This document shows positions 52,527 to 62,600 of a DNA stretch of 64,000 nt, one piece after another. Position 1 is the stretch's first letter. Each line of letters starts with the position of its first letter. A program made the translations under genes and the position numbers. Source of the stretch: Maledivibacter halophilus (GTDB lineage Bacteria > Bacillota > Clostridia > Peptostreptococcales > Caminicellaceae); the NCBI RefSeq assembly GCF_900167445.1, contig NZ_FUZT01000015.1:1-64000 (forward strand). The letters are read 5' to 3'. The notes under the pieces were generated by a model, which had not been told where the DNA came from, searched no databases, and worked only from the letters and a program-made list of their open reading frames with translations.

Positions 52527-53378
52527 CTACAAATCCCCAGGCTCTTCTAATGTAATCCTTCCAAGGATACCCTTTCTAAACTCATCTAAGACTATTCTTG
52601 AAACCTTAGAATAGTCTATTATACCTCCTGACCTCATACATCCCCTTTTCTTTCCTATACTTTCCATATTAATAACCGGATCTTCATCTAATTTGTCAAT
52701 CTTATATCTTTCTTTTAAGTTATCAGGATATTTAAAGCTAATCTTTTCAATAAGTTTAACACACAGCTCATCCCTATCTAATATTTCGTCCTTTATTGCT
52801 CCTGTAAACCCTAGGTTTAAACCTACATTTTCATCCTGAATCTTTGGCCAAAGTATACCAGGAGTATCAAAAAGTTCTAAATCCTTTCTAAGTCTTATCC
52901 ATTGTTTACCCTTAGTTACACCAGGCTTGTTACCAGTTTTAGCTGTTTTTTTCCCTGCTAGCTTATTTATCAGTGAAGATTTCCCTACGTTTGGGATTCC
53001 AACTATCATAACCCTTATTGGACGAATTTTTCTACCTTTATTTCTCATAGCTTCTATTTTATCCTTTGCAGAATTTTTAACTGCATCAATAAGATTGTTC
53101 ATTCCTTCACCACTAATGGAATTAATAGGTATAGCTTCGGTCCCTTGCATTGCAAAATAATCAATCCATTGTCTCAATATCTTTGGGTCACATAAATCAG
53201 ACTTATTCAAAATAATAACCTTGGGCTTATTCCCTATAATACCATCTATATCAGGGTTTTTACTGCTTATTGGTATTCTAGCATCTAAAAGTTCTAAAAC
53301 AACATCTACAAGCCTTAGATTGTCTCTAATAAGCTCTTTGGTCTTTTTCATATGACCTGGATACCAATTTATATTCAT
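52527..53378 (-). CDS. rbgA: Ribosome biogenesis GTPase YlqF/RbgA
   Basis: 283 residues. It has a circularly permuted GTPase order: G4 (ILNKSDL, about 58) comes before G1 (GIPNVGKSSLINKLA, about 130) and G3 (LFDTPGILWP). The N-terminus NWYPGHMKKTKELI is the family signature. RbgA matures the 50S subunit. It is adjacent to lepB, overlapping slightly if an earlier start is used; I chose the ATG at 53378, the third of several clustered starts. Confidence 0.95.
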   Translation of the reverse strand: MNINWYPGHMKKTKELIRDNLRLVDVVLELLDARIPISSKNPDIDGIIGNKPKVIILNKSDLCDPKILRQWIDYFAMQGTEAIPINSISGEGMNNLIDAVKNSAKDKIEAMRNKGRKIRPIRVMIVGIPNVGKSSLINKLAGKKTAKTGNKPGVTKGKQWIRLRKDLELFDTPGILWPKIQDENVGLNLGFTGAIKDEILDRDELCVKLIEKISFKYPDNLKERYKIDKLDEDPVINMESIGKKRGCMRSGGIIDYSKVSRIVLDEFRKGILGRITLEEPGDL

Positions 53379-53383
53379 ACACA

Positions 53384-53872
53384 TCACCACTTAAAAATTA
53401 TTTTACCTATTATCTGTTTTTTATTAATAAAGCCTATATCTTGATATCTACTATCTATGCTAATTTTCCTATTATCTCCAATTACAAAAAAATTATTTTC
53501 AGGAATAACTCTACTTTGAAAATTACTATTAGAAGAATCACTAGAATAAGACTCATTTAACATTTTATTATTAATATAGACACTGCCAGATATGATCTTA
53601 ATTGTTTCATTTTCTAATCCTATAATACGTTTTATTATATAATCTCTATTGTCTCTTTGCAACCTAAAAACTATTATATCTTTTCTCTTAGGGGACGAAA
53701 ATAAAAATGCAATTTTATTAATTAAAGCCCAATCACCATCCTTTAAAATTGGATACATAGAATTGCCTTGAATCCTAATGGGCTTTAATATAAAAGCAGT
53801 AATTATAGCAAGAAATATAATAGATGTCAAAATATATTTAAATATTTTTTTAGCCATAATTTTACACACCAT
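53384..53872 (-). CDS. lepB: Signal peptidase I
   Basis: 162 residues. One N-terminal membrane helix; catalytic S38 in QGNSMYPILKDGDW and Lys81 in DYIIKRIIGLENE; box E VIGDNRKISIDSR. This is a short Gram-positive SipS-type enzyme that removes signal peptides on the outer face of the membrane. It could also start at M6 (MAKKIFK). Confidence 0.93.
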   Translation of the reverse strand: MVCKIMAKKIFKYILTSIIFLAIITAFILKPIRIQGNSMYPILKDGDWALINKIAFLFSSPKRKDIIVFRLQRDNRDYIIKRIIGLENETIKIISGSVYINNKMLNESYSSDSSNSNFQSRVIPENNFFVIGDNRKISIDSRYQDIGFINKKQIIGKIIFKW

Positions 53873-53891
53873 CTCATATTTATGAAAGACA

Positions 53892-53919
53892 ACAAAAGGG
53901 ACTGATATCAGTCCCCTTT
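53892..53919 (-). terminator. Terminator after rplS
   Basis: AAGGGACTGATATCAGTCCC palindrome followed on the leftward strand by TTTTGTTGT, just 12 bp past the L19 gene. Confidence 0.8.
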
Positions 53920-53930
53920 AACATGCTAAA

Positions 53931-54281
53931 TTAAAATTTTTTTTGCTTAACTTTAGCTGCTTTTCCAACTCTTTCTCTTAAATAATTCAGCTTAGCTCTT
54001 CTAACTTTACCTCTTCTTGTAACTTCAATTTTATCAATCTTTGGTGAATGCATTGGAAAAGTTTTTTCAACACCAACTCCAGATGAAATTTTTCTTACAG
54101 TAAAGGTTTCTCTAGCGCCACCATTTTGTCTTTTAAGAACAATACCTTCAAAAATCTGTATTCTTTCTCTCTTACCCTCTTTAACTTTTAGGTGGACTTT
54201 TACAGTATCACCTATTCCAATCTCAGGTAAGTCAGATTTAAGTTGCTCCTTTTCCAGTTCCTTAATGATTTCCATATTCAT
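53931..54281 (-). CDS. rplS: Ribosomal protein L19
   Basis: 116 residues. IGIGDTVKVHLKVKEGKRER then IQIFEGIVLKRQNGGARETF and the end YLRERVGKAAKVKQKKF are L19. It lies at the 30S-50S interface. GGAGGTAAAAACT precedes the ATG. The order trmD-rplS is conserved. Confidence 0.97.
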   Translation of the reverse strand: MNMEIIKELEKEQLKSDLPEIGIGDTVKVHLKVKEGKRERIQIFEGIVLKRQNGGARETFTVRKISSGVGVEKTFPMHSPKIDKIEVTRRGKVRRAKLNYLRERVGKAAKVKQKKF

Positions 54282-54448
54282 AGTTTTTACCTCCCTTCAT
54301 CCTAGACGTTCATTCTAAGAATTATTAGAAGAGGACCGCCCGTATTGCCACAAGTTATTATATCATAGCATTAACTGCTAGACAACAATAAATTAGAAAA
54401 TTTTTATATGTTTTTTCATTTATATGAACAACCAAGATTAAAAATTCA

Positions 54449-55216
54449 TCATACTTTAGAGTTACTTATCTTTATAACCTCATTTATCATTTTTTTTAAC
54501 TTTACTTTCTCCTTCATACTGATATCATCTCTTTTAAATAGCTTAGCAATTAAGTCCGGTCTTCTTTCAATAGTTATTCTTATTGATTCTTTGGTTCTCC
54601 ATTCATCTATCAATTTATGATTACCTGACAATAATATTTCAGGAACCTTACGTCCTTTATAATTTGAAGGCCTTGTATAATGGGGATATTCTAAAAGCCC
54701 ACTATAAAAGCTTTCATCAATGAAGGATTCACTTTTCCCCAGCACACCGGGAATCAATCTTGCAATTGAGTCTATCAGTACCATAGCAGGTAATTCTCCA
54801 CCAGTAAGTACATAATCACCAATAGAAATTTCATCTGTAACCCATTCATCTATAATTCTCTGATCAATGCCTTCATAATGCCCGCATAACAAAACTAAAT
54901 TCTCTTCATTTGAAAGGACCTTTGCAATTTTTTGATTATATGTTTTTCCTTTGGGAGTTAAATAAACAATTCTACTATTCTTCCTATTTTGTGTTATAGA
55001 CTTTAATGCATCAAATAAAGGTTGATTCATTAAAACCATTCCACTTCCTCCACCATATGGATAATCATCTACCCTATTATGCTTATTCTTTGAAAAATCT
55101 CGTATATTTATTGGATTAATTTTTATTATACCCTTATTCCTAGCTCTTCCAATAATACTTTCCCCCATTATACTGTTAAACATTTCAGGGAAAAGCGTTA
55201 GTATATCTATATTCAT
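54449..55216 (-). CDS. trmD: tRNA (guanine-37-N1)-methyltransferase TrmD
   Basis: 255 residues. MNIDILTLFPEMFNSIMGES, CGHYEGIDQRIIDEWV, EISIGDYVLTGGELPAM and the SPOUT trefoil-knot motifs are all visible. It methylates G37 of tRNAs to prevent frameshifting. Its start overlaps the rimM stop by 4 bp (ATGA). Confidence 0.97.
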   Translation of the reverse strand: MNIDILTLFPEMFNSIMGESIIGRARNKGIIKINPINIRDFSKNKHNRVDDYPYGGGSGMVLMNQPLFDALKSITQNRKNSRIVYLTPKGKTYNQKIAKVLSNEENLVLLCGHYEGIDQRIIDEWVTDEISIGDYVLTGGELPAMVLIDSIARLIPGVLGKSESFIDESFYSGLLEYPHYTRPSNYKGRKVPEILLSGNHKLIDEWRTKESIRITIERRPDLIAKLFKRDDISMKEKVKLKKMINEVIKISNSKV

Positions 55217-55722
55217 TCCATCATACCTTCTATAAGCTTGACTTTTATTATATTTTTGTCAATATCTATTTCCTTTATAAATTCCTTTACAGCGGGAATA
55301 AATATCTTTTTTTTACTATCCTCATGCTGAACTACATATAAATCTTGTGTTGGATTTTGTATAACATCTATAAGCTTTCCTATGTAAGTATTGTCTTCTT
55401 CAATAACTTCTAAACCCACCAGGTCAAAAATATAATAAGTATCCTCTGGAAGCTCTTTAATCTTTTCCTTATCTATTGCAATATATTTATTTTTTAATTT
55501 TTCTACATCATTTATACTATCTAAATCTTTAAATTTCAATATTACAAGTTGATTTTTATATCTAACCTTCTCTATTTCAAGCTCCATATTAGTTTCATCT
55601 TCTAAATATAGACAATCTAGCTCTTCAAACCTTTCTTTTCTGTCGGTAAGTGGGTATATTCTAACTTCACCTCTTAAACCCTGAGTATTAACAATTTGTC
55701 CTACTCTTATTTTATCCTTCAC
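55213..55722 (-). CDS. rimM: 16S rRNA processing factor RimM
   Basis: 169 residues. IRVGQIVNTQGLRGEVRIYP starts the RimM N-terminal domain; YYIFDLVGLEVIEEDNTYIG, KLIDV and the KIFIPAVKEFIKEIDI stretch form the PRC-like domain. It binds the 30S head. Overlaps trmD by 4 bp, so coupled. Confidence 0.96.
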   Translation of the reverse strand: MKDKIRVGQIVNTQGLRGEVRIYPLTDRKERFEELDCLYLEDETNMELEIEKVRYKNQLVILKFKDLDSINDVEKLKNKYIAIDKEKIKELPEDTYYIFDLVGLEVIEEDNTYIGKLIDVIQNPTQDLYVVQHEDSKKKIFIPAVKEFIKEIDIDKNIIKVKLIEGMME

Positions 55723-55852
55723 CCAATCACCCTTTCATAATATAAAATCTAAAGCTAAAACAGTATCTTTATAATGTCTTTTTTAAATTCGGATTATTCA
55801 TAAAATATTAATATTAAAAATTGATTATACCTTTATTTAAACTTAACTACAC

Positions 55853-55882
55853 AGAAAAGGATTAGGGTAGACCTAATCCTTT
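55853..55882 (-). terminator. Terminator after khpA
   Basis: AAAGGATTAGG...CCTAATCCTTT stem, followed on the leftward strand by TTTTCTGTG. It separates the rpsP-khpA unit from rimM-trmD. Confidence 0.75.
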
Positions 55883-55948
55883 CGGGTTCATGACAAATCA
55901 TTATTTTCAAGTATATTCTAAGCTAATATTATGCCACACCCTATAATT

Positions 55949-56179
55949 TTATTGAATAATTTCCACTACTACACGTTTGTTTTCTCTAGTAGCAGCTGCT
56001 TTAACAACGGTTCTAATTGCTTTTGCAATTCTACCTTGCTTCCCAATAACTTTACCCATGTCTTCAGATGCAACTTTTAGTTCAATAATAACCGATTGAG
56101 TACCTTCAATTTCATTAACCTGTACTTCTTCGGGATGGTCCACTAAAGCCTTAGCAATAACTTTAACTAATTCTCCCAT
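55949..56179 (-). CDS. khpA: KH-domain RNA-binding protein KhpA (YlqC)
   Basis: 76 residues. ALVDHPEEVQVNEIEGTQSV then IGKQGRIAKAIRTVVKAAA is the single KH domain with its GxxG-like loop (GKQG). It forms a dimer with KhpB to control RNA and cell division in Firmicutes. Lies 23 bp after rpsP. Confidence 0.95.
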   Translation of the reverse strand: MGELVKVIAKALVDHPEEVQVNEIEGTQSVIIELKVASEDMGKVIGKQGRIAKAIRTVVKAAATRENKRVVVEIIQ

Positions 56180-56202
56180 AATTTCACCCCCTAGAAGCCA
56201 AC

Positions 56203-56472
56203 TTATGCCTTTTTAGCTTCTTCAATCTTTTCGTTTATACCATGCTTTTTAAATAAATCCTTTACTGTATCAGTTGGTTGAGCTCCATTATTAATCCATT
56301 TAACGGCTTTTTCGTCATCTATTTTAACCTCAACGGGTTCTGAGATAGGATTATAGTACCCAATTTCTTCAATAAATCTACCATTTCTTGGTGAACGTGA
56401 GTCTGCAACAACTATTCTGTAAAAAGGTCTCTTTTTAGCACCCATCCTTCTTAGTCTGATTTTTACTGCCAT
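56203..56472 (-). CDS. rpsP: Ribosomal protein S16
   Basis: 89 residues. AVKIRLRRMGAKKRPFYRIV then VADSRSPRNGRFIEEIGYYN is S16. ATG at 56472 has GGAGGTGAATTAT immediately upstream; a start 9 bp earlier is not preferred. Confidence 0.97.
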   Translation of the reverse strand: MAVKIRLRRMGAKKRPFYRIVVADSRSPRNGRFIEEIGYYNPISEPVEVKIDDEKAVKWINNGAQPTDTVKDLFKKHGINEKIEEAKKA

Positions 56473-56510
56473 ATAATTCACCTCCTCTAAATTAATAAAA
56501 ATATTTATTC

Positions 56511-57851
56511 TTAAAAGAACGGCAATTTAAATTTACCGCCTTTTTTAAGCCCTTTTTCCATACCAGCCATTTGTTTCATCATCTTTTTAGTTTGCTGGAA
56601 TTGTTTTAAAAGTTTATTTACAGCTTGAACGCTAGTTCCACTACCCTTAGCAATTCTTTTTCTTCTACTGCCTTTAATTATATTAGGATTTTTCCTTTCT
56701 TCAGCAGTCATTGACTGAATTATTGCTTCTATATGAACTAATTCCTTTTCGTCTACATTTAAGTTTTTTAGCTGCTTATTATTCATCCCAGGCATCATTT
56801 CCAATATTGAACTAAGTGGTCCCATATTCTTCATTTGCTCAAGCTGGTCTAAGAAATCTTCTAAATTAAAATCCTGGGTTTTTATTTTATTTTCTAAATT
56901 TTTCAGCTTTTTTTCATCAAAACTAGCTTGAGCCTTTTCTATAAGACTTAATACATCGCCCATTCCAAGTATTCTTGAAGCTAGTCTATCGGGATAAAAG
57001 GGTTCAAGATCAGTAAGCTTTTCTCCAACCCCAATATATTTTATAGGTTTACCTGTTACAGCCCTAACTGATAAAGCAGCTCCACCTCTAGTATCACCAT
57101 CCAGCTTAGTTAATATAATACCTTCTAAGCCTAATTCTGAGTCAAAGGCCTTTGCAACATTTACTGCATCCTGACCAGTCATAGCATCAACAACTAACAT
57201 AATTTCATGGGGTGTGACTTCTGTCTTTATATCCTTAAGTTCATTCATAAGCTTTTCATCAATATGAAGCCTTCCTGCAGTATCTATTATTACAACATCA
57301 TTGCCATATTTTTTAGCATGCTCAATACCAGCCTTTGCAATATTTACTGGGCTCATTTTATCTCCCATGGAAAATACTGGTATATCAAGCTTTTCTCCAA
57401 CTACTTGGAGCTGTTTAATAGCGGCAGGTCTATAAACATCGCAGGCAACTAATACAGGTCTTTTACCAAGCTTTTTAAGCTGTCCTCCAAGTTTACCACC
57501 AGTTGTAGTCTTACCTGCTCCCTGTAATCCAACTAACATTATTACAGTAGGAGGTTTTGAAGAAAAAGTAATTTTACTTTGGGTATTTCCCATTAGCTCT
57601 GTTAATTCTTCATTAACAATTTTAATTACCTGCTGTCCTGGTGTTAAGCTCTCTAAAACTCCATGACCAACTGTTCTCTCTGTAACTTTTTTGGTAAAAT
57701 CCTTAACTACTTTATAGTTGACGTCGGCTTCAAGTAATGCAAGCTTTACCTCACGCATTGCACTTTTAACATCTTTTTCTGACAGCTTGCCCTTACCTTT
57801 AAGCTTTTTAAAGGTGTTTTGAAGCTTTTCGGAAAGACCTTCGAAAATCAT
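56511..57851 (-). CDS. ffh: Signal recognition particle GTPase Ffh
   Basis: 446 residues. NG domain: GLQGAGKTTTGGKLG (about 109), DTAGRLHID, TKLDGDTRGGAALS. M domain: MGPLSSILEMMPG, then SRRKRIAKGSGTSVQAVNKL. It binds signal peptides and SRP RNA and delivers ribosomes to FtsY, whose gene is nearby. It has a 20-bp gap to ylxM, which usually regulates it. Confidence 0.97.
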   Translation of the reverse strand: MIFEGLSEKLQNTFKKLKGKGKLSEKDVKSAMREVKLALLEADVNYKVVKDFTKKVTERTVGHGVLESLTPGQQVIKIVNEELTELMGNTQSKITFSSKPPTVIMLVGLQGAGKTTTGGKLGGQLKKLGKRPVLVACDVYRPAAIKQLQVVGEKLDIPVFSMGDKMSPVNIAKAGIEHAKKYGNDVVIIDTAGRLHIDEKLMNELKDIKTEVTPHEIMLVVDAMTGQDAVNVAKAFDSELGLEGIILTKLDGDTRGGAALSVRAVTGKPIKYIGVGEKLTDLEPFYPDRLASRILGMGDVLSLIEKAQASFDEKKLKNLENKIKTQDFNLEDFLDQLEQMKNMGPLSSILEMMPGMNNKQLKNLNVDEKELVHIEAIIQSMTAEERKNPNIIKGSRRKRIAKGSGTSVQAVNKLLKQFQQTKKMMKQMAGMEKGLKKGGKFKLPFF

Positions 57852-57871
57852 TTTTTACCTCCTTAGAGTTT

Positions 57872-58246
57872 TTACAACCCCTCATCAAGAATTTCAAGAA
57901 GTAATCTTTTAAATACATCTATTCTATTTAATATATACTTTTTATCACAATCACTACTTAAGTCTAGGCTAAATTCGTCAATAGATTTTAATAACTTATT
58001 TACCTTTCCCCTTGTCTTTAAAAATTTGTTTAATAATCCAAGTTTATCTTCATAATCCTGTAAAATTTTCCAGGATCGTTTTATTGCATCGTAAACTGCT
58101 TGTCTACTTATACCTAGGTTTTCGGATATTTCTCCCAAAGAAAAGTCATGTATGCAATACAGGTTTAAAATATCCTGCTGCTTTTCTGTAAGTAATTTAC
58201 CATAAAAAGCATACAAATTACCCAGTCTTATCTTTTTTTCTATCAT
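57872..58246 (-). CDS. ylxM: YlxM/SRP-associated HTH protein
   Basis: 124 residues. LTEKQQDILNLYCIHDFSLG then EISENLGISRQAVYDAIKRS is the YlxM helix-turn-helix. It associates with the signal recognition particle in Gram-positive bacteria. ATG at 58246 has AGGAAG 8 bp upstream; a GTG three codons earlier overlaps that site. Confidence 0.95.
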   Translation of the reverse strand: MIEKKIRLGNLYAFYGKLLTEKQQDILNLYCIHDFSLGEISENLGISRQAVYDAIKRSWKILQDYEDKLGLLNKFLKTRGKVNKLLKSIDEFSLDLSSDCDKKYILNRIDVFKRLLLEILDEGL

Positions 58247-58348
58247 CAATAACACTTCCTAAAATATAAGTGTAAAGGCTTTATGCTTTACAGATGTATT
58301 TTATAATACTATTATTCCATTGTCAATAGAAAATATTAAATAAATAAT

Positions 58349-59524
58349 TTAATTCTCACTTAACAAAGCCTCGACAAAATCCTTTGGATTAAAGGGCTGA
58401 AGATCACCTACTCCCTCTCCAACTCCAATAAATTTCACAGGAATATCTAATTCAGAGGTTATTCCAAGAACTACTCCTCCCTTGGCTGTACCATCTAATT
58501 TAGTCAAGGTTATTCCAGTTATATCAGCAACTTCCTTAAAAGTTTTAGCCTGTTGAATAGCATTTTGTCCTGTGGTTGCATCTAAAACTAAAAGAATTTC
58601 CTTTCTTGCTTCAGGATACTCTCTTTCTATAATTTTGAATACTTTACCCAGCTCATTCATTAAATTCTTTTTATTATGAAGTCTTCCGGCTGTATCGCAT
58701 ATCAACACATCAGTTTTTTTAGCTTTAGCAGATTGAATGGCATCATATATTATAGCTGCTGGATCTGATCCTTCCTGTTGATGAATTACATTTACACCTG
58801 TTCTTTCACCCCATACTTTCAATTGGTCAATAGCTGCTGCCCTAAAGGTATCTCCTGCCACCATCATTACCTTCTTACCACTTCTTTTCAAATTATAGGC
58901 AAGTTTACCAATGGACGTAGTTTTGCCTACTCCATTAACTCCTATAACAACAATAATAGCAGGAGAAGGAGAAATATCTAAAGTATTTTCCTTTGTAGTA
59001 GTTAGTAAATCCTCTAATATTCTTTTTAAAACCGATTTTACTTCTTCAATATCAGATATTTTATTTGTCTTGATTTCTTCTCTTAATCTTTCAATTATTT
59101 TCATGGTGGTATTCATTCCTACATCAGACACAATAAGTATTTCTTCCAGCTCTTCAAGAAATTCTTCATCTACCTTAACATAGGACTTCATTAAAGAATC
59201 AATTTTTTCCGTTATACCTTTTCTAGTTTTGGTAAGTCCCAATTTTAATTTAGAAAAGAAATTGGTAGATTCTTTATTATTATCTAAGTCAATATTTTCT
59301 CCATCTCCTGAAGTTTCAGATAAATTCTCCTGAGAATCCTCTTCTTCACTAGATTGATTCTTATCCCCATTATCAACTTCCGCTAAAGGTTTTTCGATAA
59401 TATCATCCTCTATTGCATCATCAGGGGATACATCTTTTTGAGTTTCTTCTTCTTTTATTACATCCTCTTCAATATTTACTTCTCCATTATCTTTTTTTAT
59501 CTTCTTAAATAATTTCTTTAGCAT
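58349..59524 (-). CDS. ftsY: SRP receptor FtsY
   Basis: 391 residues. A highly acidic N-terminal A domain (about 1-95) precedes the NG domain: GVNGVGKTTSIGKLAYNLKR, DTAGRLHNKKNLMNELGKVF, TKLDGTAKGGVVLG. FtsY docks Ffh-ribosome complexes on the membrane. No membrane helix; anchoring would be by the acidic/basic start (LKKLFKKIKK). Confidence 0.97.
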   Translation of the reverse strand: MLKKLFKKIKKDNGEVNIEEDVIKEEETQKDVSPDDAIEDDIIEKPLAEVDNGDKNQSSEEEDSQENLSETSGDGENIDLDNNKESTNFFSKLKLGLTKTRKGITEKIDSLMKSYVKVDEEFLEELEEILIVSDVGMNTTMKIIERLREEIKTNKISDIEEVKSVLKRILEDLLTTTKENTLDISPSPAIIVVIGVNGVGKTTSIGKLAYNLKRSGKKVMMVAGDTFRAAAIDQLKVWGERTGVNVIHQQEGSDPAAIIYDAIQSAKAKKTDVLICDTAGRLHNKKNLMNELGKVFKIIEREYPEARKEILLVLDATTGQNAIQQAKTFKEVADITGITLTKLDGTAKGGVVLGITSELDIPVKFIGVGEGVGDLQPFNPKDFVEALLSEN

Positions 59525-59652
59525 TTGCTTACCTCCTATATAACCTATTCAATAGTATCTGTAATTTAAAACTTTATTTTAAGGGCCAATAAAAATGACC
59601 CTAAACTTAAAAATTAATATTTAAAGCTATAAAAGTACTAAAACAGCTTTTC

Positions 59653-62600
59653 CTAACTGGCAACTTCACTTAATTTTACAGAAACAACCTTTGAAACACC
59701 ATATTCCTGCATTGTAATACCATATAAATAATCGATTATCTCCATAGTTCCCTTCCTATGGGTAATTATAATAAACTGAGAGTTCTTTGTAAACTCCTTT
59801 AAAAAATCAGCAAATCTAAAAATATTAACATCATCTAAAGCCGCTTCAATTTCATCCAGTATGCAAAATGGTGTTGGTTTAGTTCTTAGTATAGAAAATA
59901 AAAGTGCTATTGCAGTTAAAGCCCTTTCTCCACCGGATAGCAAACTAAGATTTTGTAGTTTTTTTCCTGGTGGTTGAGCAATAATATCTATATTTCCCTC
60001 CAGCACATCATCACTTTCATCTAATATAAGTTTAGCCTTGCCACCATTAAAAAGCTCATTAAATATTATATTGAAATTTCCATTTATTTCTTTAAAGCTT
60101 TCAATAAATTGTTGTTTCATTGTATTTTCCAATTCAAGAATCACTTGCTTAAGAGATTTTTGAGCTTTAATTAAATCTTCTTTTTGAGAATTCAAGAAAG
60201 TATATCTACCGTTAACTTCCTGATATTCTTTAATAGAGCTCAAATTTACTTCTCCTAAACCTTTCATTTCTTTATTAAGTGAGTTGATTCTTCTTGATGC
60301 TACATTAAAATCACCTATATCACTCTTATGATTAAGGGCGTCAATATAGCTTAGTTCATACTTTTCCCAAATCTTTTTAATAAAATTATCATGTTGAAGC
60401 TCTAATCTTGCTTTTTTAACTTCGATTTTATGAAGACTTTCTTTTAGATCATTTAAATTGTCGTCAATATTCTTTATGGTTTCAATTAATTTTTCATTTC
60501 TCTCATTCCAAATATTTTTTTCTTCTGTAAATTTCTTAATATTATAATCTATTTGTTTACATAAAACATTATTATCATTGATAGAAACCATTATATTATC
60601 TAATTTTCCCATAAGCTCTTCTTTTTCTTTTTGAAGTTTGCATAATTCCGTTTCCTTATTTAACCTATTGCTTTTCCAAGCTTCAATTGTATTTTCTATT
60701 CTAGCTATTTCACTTTTATTATTTTCATTTTTCTCATTTAGTGAGGCCAATTTAACCTTTATTGACGTTATTCTTTCCTTCAGAAAATTCATATCATTTT
60801 GCTTTTCACTAATAACTTTAGTTATAGCTTTAATATTATCTTCAAGCTCCTTATTTTCCGCTTGAAGAGATACTATATTTTTATGTTTTTTTGCTATTGA
60901 ATCGTCCATATCACTTAATTCACTTTCTAATTCTTGAATTTCTTTATCTAAGCTTCCCATTGACAAATTAAGGGATTGACCTTGATTCTTAATATTCGAT
61001 AATATATTTTCCTTTTTTAAAAGCTCAAGCTTGATATTTTCAATACAAGTAGAATTCTCCTGGAGCTCTTTATTTATATCTTCAATATTATTCTTAAGCT
61101 CTTGTAAATCTTTTTCATACTTTTCTGTTGATTTAGTAAGATTAGAAATCTCTACTTTGAGTTCCTTCAATTTTCTTTTCCTACTAAATACATTTGCAAT
61201 CTTAGACTTATAGCTACCTCCTGTTATTGTTCCACCAGGATTTATAATATCTCCATCAAGGGTTACTATTTTAAATTTTCTTGCCATTTTTGATATCCTG
61301 ACAGCTGAATCTATATTATCTACTATTATGATTCTGCCAAGTAAATAATTAAATAGATCATCATATTCATTGGATGTTGAAATAAGATTACTAGCTACCC
61401 CAATAAACCCCTTTATACTTTCCAGTTTAGTCCCAAAATTTTCGTGTCTTTGTCCTGAATATACATTAGATAAAGGAAGAAAAGTAACTCTTCCAAGGTT
61501 ATTTTGTTTAAGATGCTTAATTATCCTTTTGGCATCATCTTCGTTATTGCAAACAATATTTTGCATTGAATAACCCAGAGCCACTTCCATAGCAATTTCA
61601 TATTCCTTAGGTATGCTCATAAGCTGGGCAACAACCCCATGGACACCTTTACCAAAGGTATCATTATTCTTACATAATTTTAGAGTTTTTCTAACACTTG
61701 TGCTAAAACCCTCATAGGACTTTTCCATAGCATCGAGCAATTTCCTTTGGGACTCTATATCTCTCAAATTATTTTTTTCTTTTTCATATAAATTTAATAA
61801 ATCCTGATAATTTTTTCTATATTCTCTATCTTTATTGATTAGTTTTTCTTTATATAGTGTTTTCTCATTTAATAAATCCTTTATTTTACCTATATCATTT
61901 TTTATATTATTTAGGTTCTTAAAATTTTCTTTTTCATCATTACTTAGATTCTGCTTTTCATTTTGAATTTTCTCTATTCTGTTTACAATATTTTCCTTCA
62001 TTGTGTTTACGCTATTTATCTCACTTTTAGCAGAGGATATAGAATTTAAAACTTCTATAACTCTTCCTTTAAAATCCTCTGATTTATCTTGATTTTCTCT
62101 TATGGTTTCTAAGGTTTCATTGTATCTTTTATTCTCGTTAATAATGAGTTCCTCATTCCTGGATATGCAAATGTTTAGATTTTCCCCTTCGGCTAAAAGT
62201 GAAGTTAGCTTCAGATTTATGTCTTTATCTTGATCTGATATGTTTTCTATTTCTGTTTTTATTCTGGATACATTATTACCTATGTTTTGAATTTTTTCTT
62301 GATAAAGTATTTTCTCTCCTTCTAATTTCTTTATCAAATTAGTTATTTCAAAATAATTTTCCTTCATATCCTGAATATTATCTTGTAATTCCTCAATTTG
62401 CTTTTGACATTTACATTGTTCTTCAGATTTATTTTCTTTCTTCTTCAAGTAATCCAAATGCTGTGTCTTTACAATATTTAATTGTTCTTCTTCTGCCTTA
62501 AGCTTAAGCTTTACATCATCTATTTCCTTTAAAAACAAATTCAGTTCCAATTCCTTTAACTCTTTGGATAACTCCAAATACTTTGAAGCTTTTTCACTTT

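Noticed and set aside
54282..54448. Ribosomal-protein leader RNA upstream of rplS
   Set aside because: No recognised leader structure could be drawn by eye; the gap holds nothing else I can support.
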